From Archangiaceae bacterium (GTDB lineage Bacteria; Myxococcota; Myxococcia; Myxococcales; Myxococcaceae): DNA of 64,000 bases. Each line of letters begins with the position of its first letter. Positions within the stretch are counted from its first letter, which is position 1. The notes beneath the pieces are model-generated. The model was not told the origin of the DNA and ran no database searches. It saw only the letters and a list, made by a program, of their open reading frames with translations. This document shows positions 25,939 to 35,063 of the stretch, in pieces. The stretch is from NCBI GenBank assembly GCA_016714225.1, contig JADJNS010000014.1, positions 248,001-312,000 of the forward strand, read 5' to 3'. Made by a program: the position numbers and the translations under genes.

Positions 25939-26739
25939 CTACAGGCTGGCCAGCGCCACCCGGTAGAGCGCGCGGTACCCCATGCGCTGCGCCACCTCGA
26001 ACTTCTCGGCATGAAAGGTCTGCTTGAGCAGCTCGCGGCCGGCGTCGTGCTCGTGCAGCGAGAGCAGCAGCCTCTCGAGGTCCTGCACCAGGGCGGCGGG
26101 CGCGCTCATCGACACCGCCACGCCGTCGTTGGGCGACTCTTCGGTGAAGGTGATGACGTGCACGTCTTTGCTGCGACCGGGCGCCACCTCGTCGAGGCCG
26201 GTCTCGACGCCCTTGCCGGCCGGCGCGAACACGCTGGTCACGTCGCTGGCCTCTGACAGCACGGCCTCGACCGCCTTGGTGTACGAGCCGGCGAGCTCCT
26301 GCTTGGAGAACAGCTTGTTGGGGTCGAGCCCGCGCCCGCGCAAGAACGCCATCGGCAGCAGGTAGCCGGCCACCGAGTCCCTGTCTGTCCACACGGCGCT
26401 GCGGCCGCCCAGCGTGTCGAGGGTGAGCGGAGACTCGGCCCGGCAGATGAGCGCCGCGCGGTACGACGACGCGCCACCGCGCACGCCGCGCACCAGCACC
26501 CGCACCCCCATGGCCTCGATGCGCGCGCACACGAACGGCGGCGCCCACGCCGCGTCGAACTTGCCCGAGAGCAGGTCTTTGGCCAGCGCCTCGTAGGTCG
26601 CCGCCACCACCACCTCGGTGCGCTTGTGCAGGCCCTGGCTCAGGTACGTCTCGAGCCCGCCGGCGCGCGTGCGCGCCTCGCTCTCGCCGAGCGACGGCGG
26701 CAGCGCGAAGCGCACGAAGTCTCGGGCCTGCCGGGCCAT
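25939..26739 (-). CDS. PhnD/SsuA-type substrate-binding protein without signal peptide
   Basis: 266 residues resembling periplasmic phosphate/phosphonate-binding proteins (PhnD, type 2 PBP fold): GLETYLSQGL near the start, KFDAAWAPPFVCARIEAMG, AVWTDRDSVAGYLLP and GYRALYRV at the end. There is no signal peptide and no permease or ATPase gene nearby, so it may act as a cytosolic ligand sensor and not in transport. ATG 26739 follows an AGAGG by 4 bases; an in-frame GTG at 26742 is the alternative. It overlaps the TerB-like gene stop and belongs to the ttcA operon. Confidence 0.75.
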   Translation of the reverse strand: MARQARDFVRFALPPSLGESEARTRAGGLETYLSQGLHKRTEVVVAATYEALAKDLLSGKFDAAWAPPFVCARIEAMGVRVLVRGVRGGASSYRAALICRAESPLTLDTLGGRSAVWTDRDSVAGYLLPMAFLRGRGLDPNKLFSKQELAGSYTKAVEAVLSEASDVTSVFAPAGKGVETGLDEVAPGRSKDVHVITFTEESPNDGVAVSMSAPAALVQDLERLLLSLHEHDAGRELLKQTFHAEKFEVAQRMGYRALYRVALASL

Positions 26740-27560
26740 CACGCCTCTCGCTTGATCTTCGCGACCTCGTCATCGGCCAGGCCGAAGGTCGCCTGCAGCA
26801 GCTCGAGCACGTGCAGCTCGGGCGCCCGGTTGCCGCCTGCCTGGGCCACCCGCGCCGCCAGACCGTACGCCTTCACCCGCTGGGCGTGGGTGGTGAGGCT
26901 GTTCGCCATCACCACCAGCCGCTTGTCCATACCGTCTTGCGACAGCGACTGCATCGCGTCGCGCACGAACAGCTGGGCACGGTCCATCGAGAGGGTGCGG
27001 AACACCGGGTCACCGGCGAGCGCTTCGACGATCGCGCTGGCCTCGTTCGCCGAGACCCTGCCGTCGGTCACGCTCACCAGCACCATCACCTCGGCGAACA
27101 GCCGCTCGGTGGGCTCGCCCAGCACCTCGTTGAGCGGCTGGTTGGCCTCGATGGCGGTGAAGATGTCTTGCACCTCGTTCTCGCTGATGCCGAGGCCCAT
27201 CTGAAAGGTCTTGAGCAGCCCCAGCTCTTCGCGCGTGGTCTTGCGGTCGGCCAGCGCCACCGCGGCGGCGAGCCCGAAGGCCAGCAGCCGGTTCTTGTGG
27301 TCGGGGAGCCGCTGGCGCAGCGAGGCGAGCACGTCTTCGAGCTTCTTGGCGTGGCTGAGCTTCTGCGCCGAGCCTTCGATCAGCGCGTTGAGCTCTTCGG
27401 GCCGGGTGCCCTCGAACTCGGGGCGCTCGATGACCCGGCGAATCAGGGTCTCCATCTCGCGCTGGGCGATGGAGCCGTCGGCGATGGCGGCCATCACCAT
27501 CGCCTCGACCAGCGCGGCGTTGCGGTTCTTGCGAGCGGCGATGGCTTCGTCACGCGGCAT
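26739..27560 (-). CDS. TerB-like protein with two TerB-type repeats
   Basis: 273 residues, helical and acidic, with two TerB-like units: residues ~10-120 (AMVMAAIADGSIAQREMETLIRR) and ~140-265 (VMVLVSVTDGRVSANEASAIVEAL). Each has the D-G-x-(I/V)-x-x-x-E acidic motif that binds metal in TerB. TerB proteins are linked to tellurite resistance and to membrane-associated stress or metal-sensing complexes. The rest of a ter operon is not here, although a TerC-family gene lies at 44636. The gene overlaps the ttcA 3' end by 11 bases and the PhnD-like gene by one base. Confidence 0.72.
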   Translation of the reverse strand: MPRDEAIAARKNRNAALVEAMVMAAIADGSIAQREMETLIRRVIERPEFEGTRPEELNALIEGSAQKLSHAKKLEDVLASLRQRLPDHKNRLLAFGLAAAVALADRKTTREELGLLKTFQMGLGISENEVQDIFTAIEANQPLNEVLGEPTERLFAEVMVLVSVTDGRVSANEASAIVEALAGDPVFRTLSMDRAQLFVRDAMQSLSQDGMDKRLVVMANSLTTHAQRVKAYGLAARVAQAGGNRAPELHVLELLQATFGLADDEVAKIKREA

Positions 27561-28350
27561 GGTGGACCTCTTTCGGCTTGGCCTCGCCCTCGCGCGCCTC
27601 GTGCCACACGCGCGGGTCGAGCAGGTGGCTGACGTGCAAGTTGCCCATCGCCTTGAGCAGGCTGGAGCGCACGAAGGGGTGCTCTTTCTCGAGCTCGTCG
27701 ACGAGCTTCTTCACCTTCTTGCGCTGCAGGTTCTCCTGCGAGCCGCACAGGTCGCAGGGAATGATGGGGAACTGCATCTCGGCGGCGAACTTCTCGATGA
27801 GCTTCTCGGGCGCGTAGGCCAGCGGGCGAATCACCGTGTTGCGGCCGTCGTTCGAGACGAGCTTGGGCGGCATGGTGGCGGTGGTGCCGGCGAAGAGCTG
27901 GTTGAGCAGCAGGGTGTGAATCAGGTCATCGCGGTGGTGGCCGAGGGCGATCTTGTTGCAGCCCAGCTCGACCGCGGCGTTGTAGAGCACGCCGCGGCGC
28001 AGCCGGCTGCACAGGCTGCACTGGGTCACGCCGGGCTGAAGCTTCTCGAGGACGATGGAGTACGTGTCCTCTTTGAGCATCTGGTGCTCGTACCCCTCTG
28101 CCTCGAGCCACCCTTTCAGCTTGTGGCCGGGGTAGTTGGGGTGGCCCTGGTCGAGGTTCACCGCGATCAGCGAGAAGCGCACCGGAGCGCGCCGCTGCAG
28201 CTGCCGCAGCAGGTGGAGCATGGTGTACGAGTCTTTTCCGCCCGAGACCGCGACCATCACCTTGTCGCCGTCGTCGATGAGCCCGAAGTCGGCGATCGCG
28301 CGGCCGGCATGGCCGAGCAGATCTTTCTCGAGGCGGTGCAGCTCGTTCAT
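27550..28350 (-). CDS. ttcA: tRNA 2-thiocytidine(32) synthetase TtcA
   Basis: 266 residues matching TtcA: PP-loop SGGKDSYTMLH (ATP), the CSLCSRLRRG CxxC motif and a second CxxC in PCDLCGS, plus GHHRDD. TtcA uses an iron-sulfur cluster and ATP to thiolate C32 of some tRNAs in the cytoplasm. Length and motif order are normal. ATG 28350 (MNELHRLEKDLL) is chosen because the additional upstream frame to 28395 is unlike the family. It is followed in an operon by the TerB-like and PhnD-like genes. Confidence 0.95.
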   Translation of the reverse strand: MNELHRLEKDLLGHAGRAIADFGLIDDGDKVMVAVSGGKDSYTMLHLLRQLQRRAPVRFSLIAVNLDQGHPNYPGHKLKGWLEAEGYEHQMLKEDTYSIVLEKLQPGVTQCSLCSRLRRGVLYNAAVELGCNKIALGHHRDDLIHTLLLNQLFAGTTATMPPKLVSNDGRNTVIRPLAYAPEKLIEKFAAEMQFPIIPCDLCGSQENLQRKKVKKLVDELEKEHPFVRSSLLKAMGNLHVSHLLDPRVWHEAREGEAKPKEVHHAA

Positions 28351-28401
28351 CCGCGGGCGCGAATGACACGATGAGGGGGCTGTTGGCAAGGCCAAGGGCC
28401 C

Positions 28402-29181
28402 TCAGCGCTCGAAGGTGAATGCCTGGGCGCACACCGACGGTGCGGGGCCTTCGGCGGGCAGCTCTTCCGACACCCGGCACTCGACGAAGTACGCGCGCGA
28501 GGGGCCGGTGGCGGCGATCACCAGGTTGCGCACCCGGTCGCCCGACTGCTGGTGCAGCTGAAAGCAGGTGGTGCGTCTGCCGCCCGCGACGCAGCGGCGC
28601 TCGTAGGTCTCGAGCTGCCAGCCGGCGAGGGTGGGCCGCTGGCGATCGAGGAGGGTCTCGACCCCCTTCACGGTGAGCCGGCCCCAGCGCAGGGTGCCCG
28701 AGTCGCAGTCGATCGACGCTCCGTCGAGGCGGCGGCAGCCGCTGGGGAGCAGGGGCTCGAAGCCGAGCGCGCTGGTGGTGAAGGGCGCGAACGGCTCGGC
28801 AGGCCGCAGCAGCAGCTCGACCAGGGCGGGGCACTCGTCGCTCAGCGCGGCCTCGGTGCGCGCGCGGCACGACACCGAGGCGGGCTGTTGCTGAAGGGTG
28901 GCCTGCACCACGAAGCCGCTCTCGCGCGCGGTGCTGAAGCGGGTGCCGCTCAAGGTCTGGCCGGCGAGCTCGAGCTGGTACGGCAGGTGGCCGGCGTCGA
29001 GGCGGGCGGCTCCGGCCTCGGCGAGCTGCCGCTTGAGCCACCCCGAGAGGTTCTCGCGGGTCGCTACCGTGCCGCTCTTGCACCTCACCGCGCGCACCCC
29101 GGCATCGGTGACGATTTCGCAGCCGGTGAGAAGGTCGGGGGCGGCCGCGAGGGCGATGGCGAGGAGTAAATACATCTTCAA
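28402..29181 (-). CDS. Exported hypothetical protein, possible lipoprotein
   Basis: 259 residues with an N-terminal signal (MKMYLLLAIALAAAP) followed by LLTGCE, which could be a lipobox, or cleavage could occur earlier at Ala-Ala-Ala. The mature part has six or more Cys (CRART, DECPA, GCRRL, DCDSG, RRCVAGGRRTTC, ECRV) that could form disulfides in the periplasm. No domain recognised. It precedes ttcA by 51 bases and is divergent from the RNase D gene over 81 bases. Confidence 0.68.
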   Translation of the reverse strand: MKMYLLLAIALAAAPDLLTGCEIVTDAGVRAVRCKSGTVATRENLSGWLKRQLAEAGAARLDAGHLPYQLELAGQTLSGTRFSTARESGFVVQATLQQQPASVSCRARTEAALSDECPALVELLLRPAEPFAPFTTSALGFEPLLPSGCRRLDGASIDCDSGTLRWGRLTVKGVETLLDRQRPTLAGWQLETYERRCVAGGRRTTCFQLHQQSGDRVRNLVIAATGPSRAYFVECRVSEELPAEGPAPSVCAQAFTFER

Positions 29182-29262
29182 TTCGCCGTTACACCCCTCA
29201 GGGGCCCGGCACGGGCAAGGAATTCGAAAGCAGTTTCGTGGGCGCGATCTATAAGGCCGCCA

Positions 29263-30405
29263 ATGGAAAAGCAGTCGACGATGGTGATCGACGCGACCGG
29301 GCTACAGCGGGTCGCCGGTGCCATCGCTGAGCTGAGCGAGCTGGCGGTCGATGTCGAGGCTGACGCGATGCACGCCTTTCGGGCGCGCTTGTGCTTCGTG
29401 CAGATCGGCACCGACACCGACATCTTTCTGCTCGACACGCTGCTGCCCGAGGTGAGGGTGGCGGCGCTGGCCGAGGTGTTCGCCGACCCGGCCCGGACGA
29501 AGTACTTTCACGCGGCGGGCGGCGACCTGCAGTACCTGGCGTCGGCCGGAGTGCGGGTGAAGGGGCTCTTCGACACCCACCGGGCCGCGACCCTGCTCGG
29601 CTGGCCGAAGGTGGGGCTGGCCGACCTGGTGGTCGAGCGGCTGGGGGTAAAGCTGCTCAAAGAGCACCAGCAGTCGGACTTCGCGATTCGCCCGCTGCCC
29701 GACTCGATGCGGGCGTACATCGCCGACGACGTGCGCTACCTGGTGGAGATCGGCCGGCAGGTGAAGGCGGCCTGCGTCGCAGCCGAGATTCTCGAAGAGG
29801 TCGAGCTCGACTGCGCGCGCATGGCGGAAGAGGCGGCGGCGCGCCCCGACATGGGCCACGAGAGCCGGCCGAAGGTGCCGCGCGGGGGGTTGTCGAACGC
29901 GCAGGTGCAGCTGGCCGAGGCCATCGCCGAAGCCCTCCACGCGCTGCGGCTCAAGTGGGCCGAAGCGGCCAACGTGCCGATGGGCCGCATGCTCTCGAAC
30001 ATGGCGGTGGGCGCGATCGCCACCAAGCCGCCGAAAGACCTGAAAGAGCTGGCCCGCCGCGAAGGGGTGCGCGGGCCGTGGGTGCGCGACCACGGAGAAG
30101 AAGTGCTGCAGCTCATCGCCTCGCTGCAGGACAAGGCGACCAAGGGCGAGCTGCCCAAGAGCGCCGAGGTGCAGAAGAAAGACTCGGCGACGCGAAAGCG
30201 CATCGACGCGCTCAAGGCGTGGCGCGGAGAAAAAGCCACCGCGCGCAAGGTGACGCCCTCGGTGGTGCTCTCGAACCCGCTGGTCGACGACGTCGCGACG
30301 CTGCCGCAGGTGACGCTCGAGGCGCTGCGCACGCTACCCTGGTTCGGCGAGAAGCGCCTCAAGCTCTACGGCGCCGAGCTGGTGGCGCTGCTGTCGAAGG
30401 GCTGA
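29263..30405 (+). CDS. rnd: Ribonuclease D (3'-5' exonuclease with HRDC domain)
   Basis: 380 residues. N-terminal DEDDy exonuclease: VDVEAD (Asp, Glu), FHAAGGDLQYL (Asp) and YIADDVRYL (Tyr, Asp). An HRDC-type helical domain follows (about 210-290) and a second at the C-terminus (ALRTLPWFGEKRLKLYG), as in bacterial RNase D. It trims the 3' ends of tRNA and other small RNAs in the cytoplasm. Length is normal. It is followed 31 bases later by the convergent outer-membrane protein gene. Confidence 0.93.
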   Translation: MEKQSTMVIDATGLQRVAGAIAELSELAVDVEADAMHAFRARLCFVQIGTDTDIFLLDTLLPEVRVAALAEVFADPARTKYFHAAGGDLQYLASAGVRVKGLFDTHRAATLLGWPKVGLADLVVERLGVKLLKEHQQSDFAIRPLPDSMRAYIADDVRYLVEIGRQVKAACVAAEILEEVELDCARMAEEAAARPDMGHESRPKVPRGGLSNAQVQLAEAIAEALHALRLKWAEAANVPMGRMLSNMAVGAIATKPPKDLKELARREGVRGPWVRDHGEEVLQLIASLQDKATKGELPKSAEVQKKDSATRKRIDALKAWRGEKATARKVTPSVVLSNPLVDDVATLPQVTLEALRTLPWFGEKRLKLYGAELVALLSKG

Positions 30406-30437
30406 CCGGCCCTCACCGGCAGACTGGCCCGGTCTTT
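30404..30437. terminator. Possible bidirectional terminator between rnd and the outer-membrane protein gene
   Basis: GACCGG (30404-30409) and CCGGTC (30429-30434) form a 6-bp GC stem with inner pairing possible, followed by TTTA on the plus strand. Its place between convergent stops fits a terminator, but the stem is short and the U-tract weak. Confidence 0.35.
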
Positions 30438-32169
30438 AGATGGGGTCGTCGAGGAAGTCGGGGCGAATCTGGGTGACCTGGCCGAAGGTCGAGCTCAACC
30501 GGTCGACGCTGAGGGTGCTGTCGGGGTCGGCGAGCACGAAGCCGAGGTCGAGCCGAATCACCTGGGTGTTGAGCTGGGGAATCAGAATGCGCAGCCCCGC
30601 CCCCACGGTGTGGGTGAAGGCCGGCTTCACGTCGAACGCGGTGCCCACGTCGTAGAAGAGCACCAGCCCGGCGAGCAGGGTGGTGATGTTGAAGGGGCGG
30701 GTGCGGTACTCGAAGTTGCCCAGCACCATGTTGCGGCCCACCAGCGCGCCCGAGGGGGTGCCGCGCAGGCCGCCGCCGGCGCCGAGCACGAACACGCCGT
30801 TGTCGAGGTCGCGCGCGCGAAAGTCGCCCAGCACCCGGGTGACGAAGCGCCCGCCCTCGAACGGGGGAGACCAGTTGGTCACCTCGGCGGTGTACCGCTC
30901 GTTCACGATGGGCCCGCCAATCTGGAAGCGCGAGGTGGCGGCGCCCGAGAGCGCCAGCACGTCGTCGCCGAGAAGAAACGTCCACCGCACGGTGGCGCCG
31001 AGCTCGACGAAGCTCGATTTGGCGATGACCGGCACCGCCCAGCGCGCGGCGACCAGCAGCCGGGGCCCCAGCTGCAGGTCTTCGGTGAGCCCGAAGGTCT
31101 CGAGGTCGTGCTTCTGCACGTACCTCGCGCGGAAGAACGACCACTCACCGTAGAGGTAGGCGGCGTCTTCGCTGCGCGGCAACCGGGTCGAGATGAACCA
31201 GGCGCTCACGTCGGGGGAGAGCGGCGTCTCGGCCGGCGGCTGGTAGAGGTGGGCGTAGCCGCCGATGCCGGCGCTGACCCGGCTGATGTATTCGCTGCCG
31301 AACTGCCGGGTGCCGAGCGCGGCCACGTCGACCTGCCGCTGGTCGTAGATGTACGGCACCTGGGTGGTGGGGTGCGCGTCGTCGGGGTAGCCGAGGCTCC
31401 ACACGGTGCGGCCGCGAAAGATGCGCACCCGGCGCACGTCCCACACCGCGAAGACGTTGAAGCCCCACTTCTGCTGCAGTGAGAGCAGCGGCTGGCCCAC
31501 CTGCACCACCCCGAAGCTGCCCTCGAGCCGGCTGTTGACCCGGTTGATGACCAGCCCCAGGTCTTCGCGCAGCCGCAGCTTGGTGTCGAGGAAGCGCCGC
31601 CAGATGACCTCTTCTCCCAGCTGGAAGGTGTCGCGGCGCAGGTAGGGGTCGAGGGTCACCTCGATGCCCTGCCCGAGCAGGTTCACCTCGGTGATGGGCA
31701 CGTGCAGCCGCTCGAGCACGCTGCCGACGACCAGGTAGTCCCAGTTGGCGCGAAACGACCAGCGGTCTTTGGTGATGACCAGCACGGTGACGCCGCCTTC
31801 AGGGCTCTTCACCGCGACGACCTTGGCCACCGCGATGATGACCAGCGAGCGCAGATTGCGCTCGGTCTCGTCGGCGAGCTTCTGGCTCCACACCGCGCCC
31901 TTCTCGAGCAGCACCTCGCGCAGCACCACGTGCTCGCGGGTGCGGCCGTGAAAGACGTTCAGCCAGGTGGGCACCGGGTCGCTCTGCGCGAAGACGTCTT
32001 CGCGCGCGGTGAGCACGCCGTCGATGCGCTTGCCCTCGGGGTCGGGCTCGAGCTCGACGCCGTGCAGCTGCAGGCCCCAGTCGATGAGCGTCTGCTCGTA
32101 CGCGCTGTCGGCTTCGCTCTTCGGGCCCGAGGCCGCGAGCGCCATGGCGATGAGCGGCGCGAGCATCAT
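30436..32169 (-). CDS. BamA/TamA-like outer-membrane beta-barrel protein
   Basis: 577 residues with a signal peptide (MMLAPLIAMALAASG). Residues ~40-150 resemble a POTRA-like module (REHVVLREVLLEKGAVWSQKLADETERNLRSL and VTVLVITKDRWSF), residues ~160-577 a series of amphipathic strands ending in a TQIRPDFLDDPI-type C-terminus, consistent with an Omp85-superfamily surface antigen. It would insert proteins or lipids at the outer membrane. It has one POTRA-like module instead of the five of BamA, so it is not the essential BamA. It overlaps the upstream alpha/beta hydrolase gene by 4 bases. Confidence 0.75.
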   Translation of the reverse strand: MMLAPLIAMALAASGPKSEADSAYEQTLIDWGLQLHGVELEPDPEGKRIDGVLTAREDVFAQSDPVPTWLNVFHGRTREHVVLREVLLEKGAVWSQKLADETERNLRSLVIIAVAKVVAVKSPEGGVTVLVITKDRWSFRANWDYLVVGSVLERLHVPITEVNLLGQGIEVTLDPYLRRDTFQLGEEVIWRRFLDTKLRLREDLGLVINRVNSRLEGSFGVVQVGQPLLSLQQKWGFNVFAVWDVRRVRIFRGRTVWSLGYPDDAHPTTQVPYIYDQRQVDVAALGTRQFGSEYISRVSAGIGGYAHLYQPPAETPLSPDVSAWFISTRLPRSEDAAYLYGEWSFFRARYVQKHDLETFGLTEDLQLGPRLLVAARWAVPVIAKSSFVELGATVRWTFLLGDDVLALSGAATSRFQIGGPIVNERYTAEVTNWSPPFEGGRFVTRVLGDFRARDLDNGVFVLGAGGGLRGTPSGALVGRNMVLGNFEYRTRPFNITTLLAGLVLFYDVGTAFDVKPAFTHTVGAGLRILIPQLNTQVIRLDLGFVLADPDSTLSVDRLSSTFGQVTQIRPDFLDDPI

Positions 32170-33105
32170 GGGCTCACCCGCGCGACCGCGCGCTGCACCG
32201 CGGCGGCGACCTGGGCGGTGTGGCTCGACATCAGCTGGTGCCCGGCGTCATCGACGTCGACCCGGTGGGCGCCCGCGAGGTGCGCGGCGAGGTACTCGGC
32301 GTGCCTGCCGCCGACGATGCGGTCTTGATTGGCCGAGAGAATCTCGACCGGCAGGTGCAGGGTGCCGTAGCGCGCGGCGAGCAGGGGCAGCTCGGTCTCG
32401 AGCACGCGCCAGTCGCGCGCCGAGGCCAGCAGCGCGCCGGGGCGGCTGAACAGCCAGCGGCCGCGCTCGACCACCGCGGGGTCGGCGGGCTTGGGGAAGA
32501 AGGCCTCGGTGTAGCCCCTCGCTCACCGCGTCGGGCGCGAGCAGCGAGCCCAGGGCCCAGGCGATGGGGGGGCCGTAAGGCTCGAGCAGCAGCGCCTGGC
32601 TGCCGCCCATCGCGTGCTTCTCGTCGGGGTTGCCCAGGGCGGCGATCAGCACCAGCGCCGAGACGTCGTCGGGGTAGTCGAGCGCGTAGGCCAGCGCCAC
32701 CGGGCCGCCGTACGAGAAGCCGGCGATGACCGGCTTGACGAGGCCGAGCTCTCTGATGGCGTCGTGGAGAAAGCGCGCCTGGGCTCGGGGGCCCATCACC
32801 GGCTCGGGGCGCGGGCTCCAGCCGTAGCCGGGGCGGTCGAAGGCGTAGCTGCGCAGCTGAGGCGAGAGCTGCTGCATCACCGGCTCGAAGTCGAGGCAGC
32901 TGCCCGGGTTGCCGTGAATGAAGACCACCGGCGGAGGCGGTGGTGGCTCTTGGCCGAGCGCGTCGATGGCGTGGGCGCTGGCGTGGAAGCGGCCGGGCGG
33001 CGGGTGGTCTTTGAAGAAGCCGCGGTCGTGCCACCAGCCGTAGAGGAAGAGGCCGAGCGCGGCGGCGAGCGGCAGCGCGAGGAGGAAGGCGAGCACGCGC
33101 TTCAT
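32166..33105 (-). pseudogene. Membrane-anchored alpha/beta hydrolase, one apparent frameshift
   Basis: From ATG 33105 an N-terminal transmembrane anchor (VLAFLLALPLAAALGLFLYGWW) leads into an alpha/beta hydrolase: HGNPGSC oxyanion region, DRPGYGWS and the nucleophile GFSYGG. At the run CCCC (plus strand 32515-32518) the frame shifts; removing one base gives GYTEAFFPKPADPAVVE and joins the frame ending at 32166, which supplies the missing acid (SANQDRI) and His (DAGHQLM). The repaired protein is ~312 residues with a complete Ser-Asp-His triad. A homopolymer position makes a sequencing error likely. It is coupled by 4-base overlaps to both the anchored protein upstream and the barrel gene downstream. 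Confidence 0.75.
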
Positions 33106-34532
33106 GTCTCTTTCAAGAGCGAGAGCTGCTCGAGCTCACGGGCGAGGAACTTGAAGGGCACGTCGGGGAGCTTTCTCCACGGCAGTGAGCCCACGAGCCG
33201 CTCATCGGAGGGGATGCTCTCGTCGCGGCCGTCGTGCGGCAGGCTGCGCACCAGGCCGTCGAGCTCGGAGCCGCCCTGGAAATATTGCGGGTCGTGGGTG
33301 AGCGGCCAGAGGGTGGTCTTCTGGGTGAGCGCCTGCTCGACCACCGCGGGCGCGAGGGTGCAGACGCCCAGGGTGAAGTAGCCGTCGAGCGGGAGCGCGT
33401 GGCCGTCGACCTTGGCCTGCAGCTCGCCGCGCATGGCGAGCATCAGCTCGAGCGCGCGCACCGCCTGCTCGCGCTGGTAGCGGTGCGCGGTGAACCCGCC
33501 GGTCCACGCCTGGTCTTGGGTGACGTCGGCGCGGAAGCGGGCGCCTCCGCCGCCTTCGCCGGTGAGGTCGAGGCTCGAATAGAAGGTGACGTCGGCGTTC
33601 ACCTTCGGGCCGCGCACGGTGAGCTCGAGCTGCGCGTGCGGCACCGGCAGCATGAACGGCTCGGGCCCTACCCGCTTGCCGGTGATGACCCAGAGCGGCG
33701 TGGCCACCGGTTTGCCGAAGCGCTCGAGGTCGCCGAAGTTGGCGGCGAGGCGCTGGTCGTCGACCTCGACGGTGTGACCCTGCGCGGTGAGGGTCTCGAC
33801 GAACGAGGCGGCGAAGCGGGTCATGTCGAGCGACTCGACGGTGAGCGTGCCCAGCGCCACCCGGTCGAGCACGTCGGCGAGGCGGTGGGAGTCGGCGGCG
33901 CGGGCGGCCTTCTCGGGGTCGAGGTGGTCGCCCCAGGTGAAGTCGAGGGTGAGTTTCTTGAGGTACGGCTCTCCGGAGAGGCCGGGCTTGCCGGTGGGCA
34001 GGCCGAGGGGCTCGGTGGTCGGCGCTGTCGGCTCGGCCTTCTTCGCGGGGCCGCGCTTGCTGGCGAGCAGCTGCAGGCCCTGCGAGAGCATGGGGAGCGT
34101 GAGCTGCGGCTGCTGGTCGAGCACGTCGTACTCGCCGCGAGAGAAGACCGCGCGCAAGAACGCTTTGTGCTCGTCGGTGATGAGGCCGTAGGTGCCGTTC
34201 TGGCCGCCCAGCGCGTCGACCACCACGTCGTAGGGCTGCTTCTCGCGGGCGAGCTCGCGGGCGAGGCTGCCCAGGGTGTACCAGCGCGGGTCGACGTTCA
34301 GGGCGGGCAGGCGGGCCAGGCGCAGCAGCAGCCCCGCGACGAGCACGATGGCGAGGACGGCGAACGCGGCGTAACGGCGCAAGCGTCGGGCACGATACGC
34401 GATGCGGCGGCGGGTGCGAGGAGTTCGGTGGGCTTGCCTGGGGCGTGAGGCTCGTCGGCGAATGGGTGCGGCGGTGAGGAGGTCACGCCCGGGCGACTTC
34501 GAGCGGGCGGTGTCTTGGTCGGTACCGAGCAC
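33102..34532 (-). CDS. Membrane-anchored large hypothetical protein
   Basis: Residues from about 50 onward are convincing: a basic RRLRRYAAFAVLAIVLVAGLLLR transmembrane anchor, then ~400 exported residues with repeated beta/alpha patterns (LKKLTLDFTWGDHL, VALGTLTVESLDMTRF, ADVTFYSSLDLTGEG), and a C-terminus rich in Leu. I do not recognise the family. The start is uncertain: the frame is open to 34862 without coding character; GTG 34532 is the first reasonable start, TTG 34382 would place the anchor at the very N-terminus. It overlaps the alpha/beta hydrolase by 4 bases and heads the barrel operon, suggesting an envelope role. Confidence 0.6.
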   Translation of the reverse strand: MLGTDQDTARSKSPGRDLLTAAPIRRRASRPRQAHRTPRTRRRIAYRARRLRRYAAFAVLAIVLVAGLLLRLARLPALNVDPRWYTLGSLARELAREKQPYDVVVDALGGQNGTYGLITDEHKAFLRAVFSRGEYDVLDQQPQLTLPMLSQGLQLLASKRGPAKKAEPTAPTTEPLGLPTGKPGLSGEPYLKKLTLDFTWGDHLDPEKAARAADSHRLADVLDRVALGTLTVESLDMTRFAASFVETLTAQGHTVEVDDQRLAANFGDLERFGKPVATPLWVITGKRVGPEPFMLPVPHAQLELTVRGPKVNADVTFYSSLDLTGEGGGGARFRADVTQDQAWTGGFTAHRYQREQAVRALELMLAMRGELQAKVDGHALPLDGYFTLGVCTLAPAVVEQALTQKTTLWPLTHDPQYFQGGSELDGLVRSLPHDGRDESIPSDERLVGSLPWRKLPDVPFKFLARELEQLSLLKET

Positions 34533-35063
34533 TGCGGTGGCGCTCTCGCAGGGAGCGAGCGCGTCGTGCGCAGTTGCTCTTTGGCGGCCAGGGGCTCGCA
34601 GTCGAGCATGCCCTCGGCTTCGGGTGACGTGGCGATGAGCCCGGTCGCAGCGATGTGCCGCGAAGAGCCCTGCGGGCGAATCGAGGCGCACTGGCGGGCA
34701 CTGCCCAGGTGAGCGCCGAGACGCATGGCTCGGCGAGCATCGGGACTCCTCCTGGGTGACCACGGATGCTGCGATGCGTGACGCCGGCGGACGTCCACCT
34801 CCACGGTTGCGGAGCCCCGGGGGGCCTGAGATGAGACGTCCAGTCTCAGGGTGACACCGCATCGCGGAAGGGTCTGGGCGCCCGCTCGGCCGCGGGAGCC
34901 GAGGTCGCCGACCGTGCCCTCATTCGCTTGGGGAGCAGCGCGCACCGTGAAGAGGGGCTCCCCGAGCGGGGAGGTGCCACCGCATGCGCACGCGAGAGCG
35001 GGGCGCACGAGCTTCCGACCCCGGCCCATCACGCCGGCGGCGCGGTACCCCGCTCCACCGAAG
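34533..35063. other. Intergenic region without a convincing gene
   Basis: About 530 bases between two minus-strand genes. Open frames exist but lack family resemblance. Two hairpins are visible: CCTGAGA/TCTCAGG (34825-34831 / 34844-34850) and CTCCCC/GGGGAG with a GAGC loop (34958-34963 / 34968-34973). The latter lies downstream of the AlkZ-like gene but has no U-tract. It could hold a promoter for the anchored protein or a structured RNA that I do not recognise. Confidence 0.4.

Noticed and set aside
34533..34862. N-terminal extension of the anchored protein up to 34862
   Set aside because: The added residues have no signal, no domain and Ser/Arg-rich antisense character; the transmembrane anchor is far downstream.
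34801..35000. Structured RNA such as RNase P, SRP or 6S RNA
   Set aside because: Two short hairpins only; none of the conserved sequences of these RNAs could be found.
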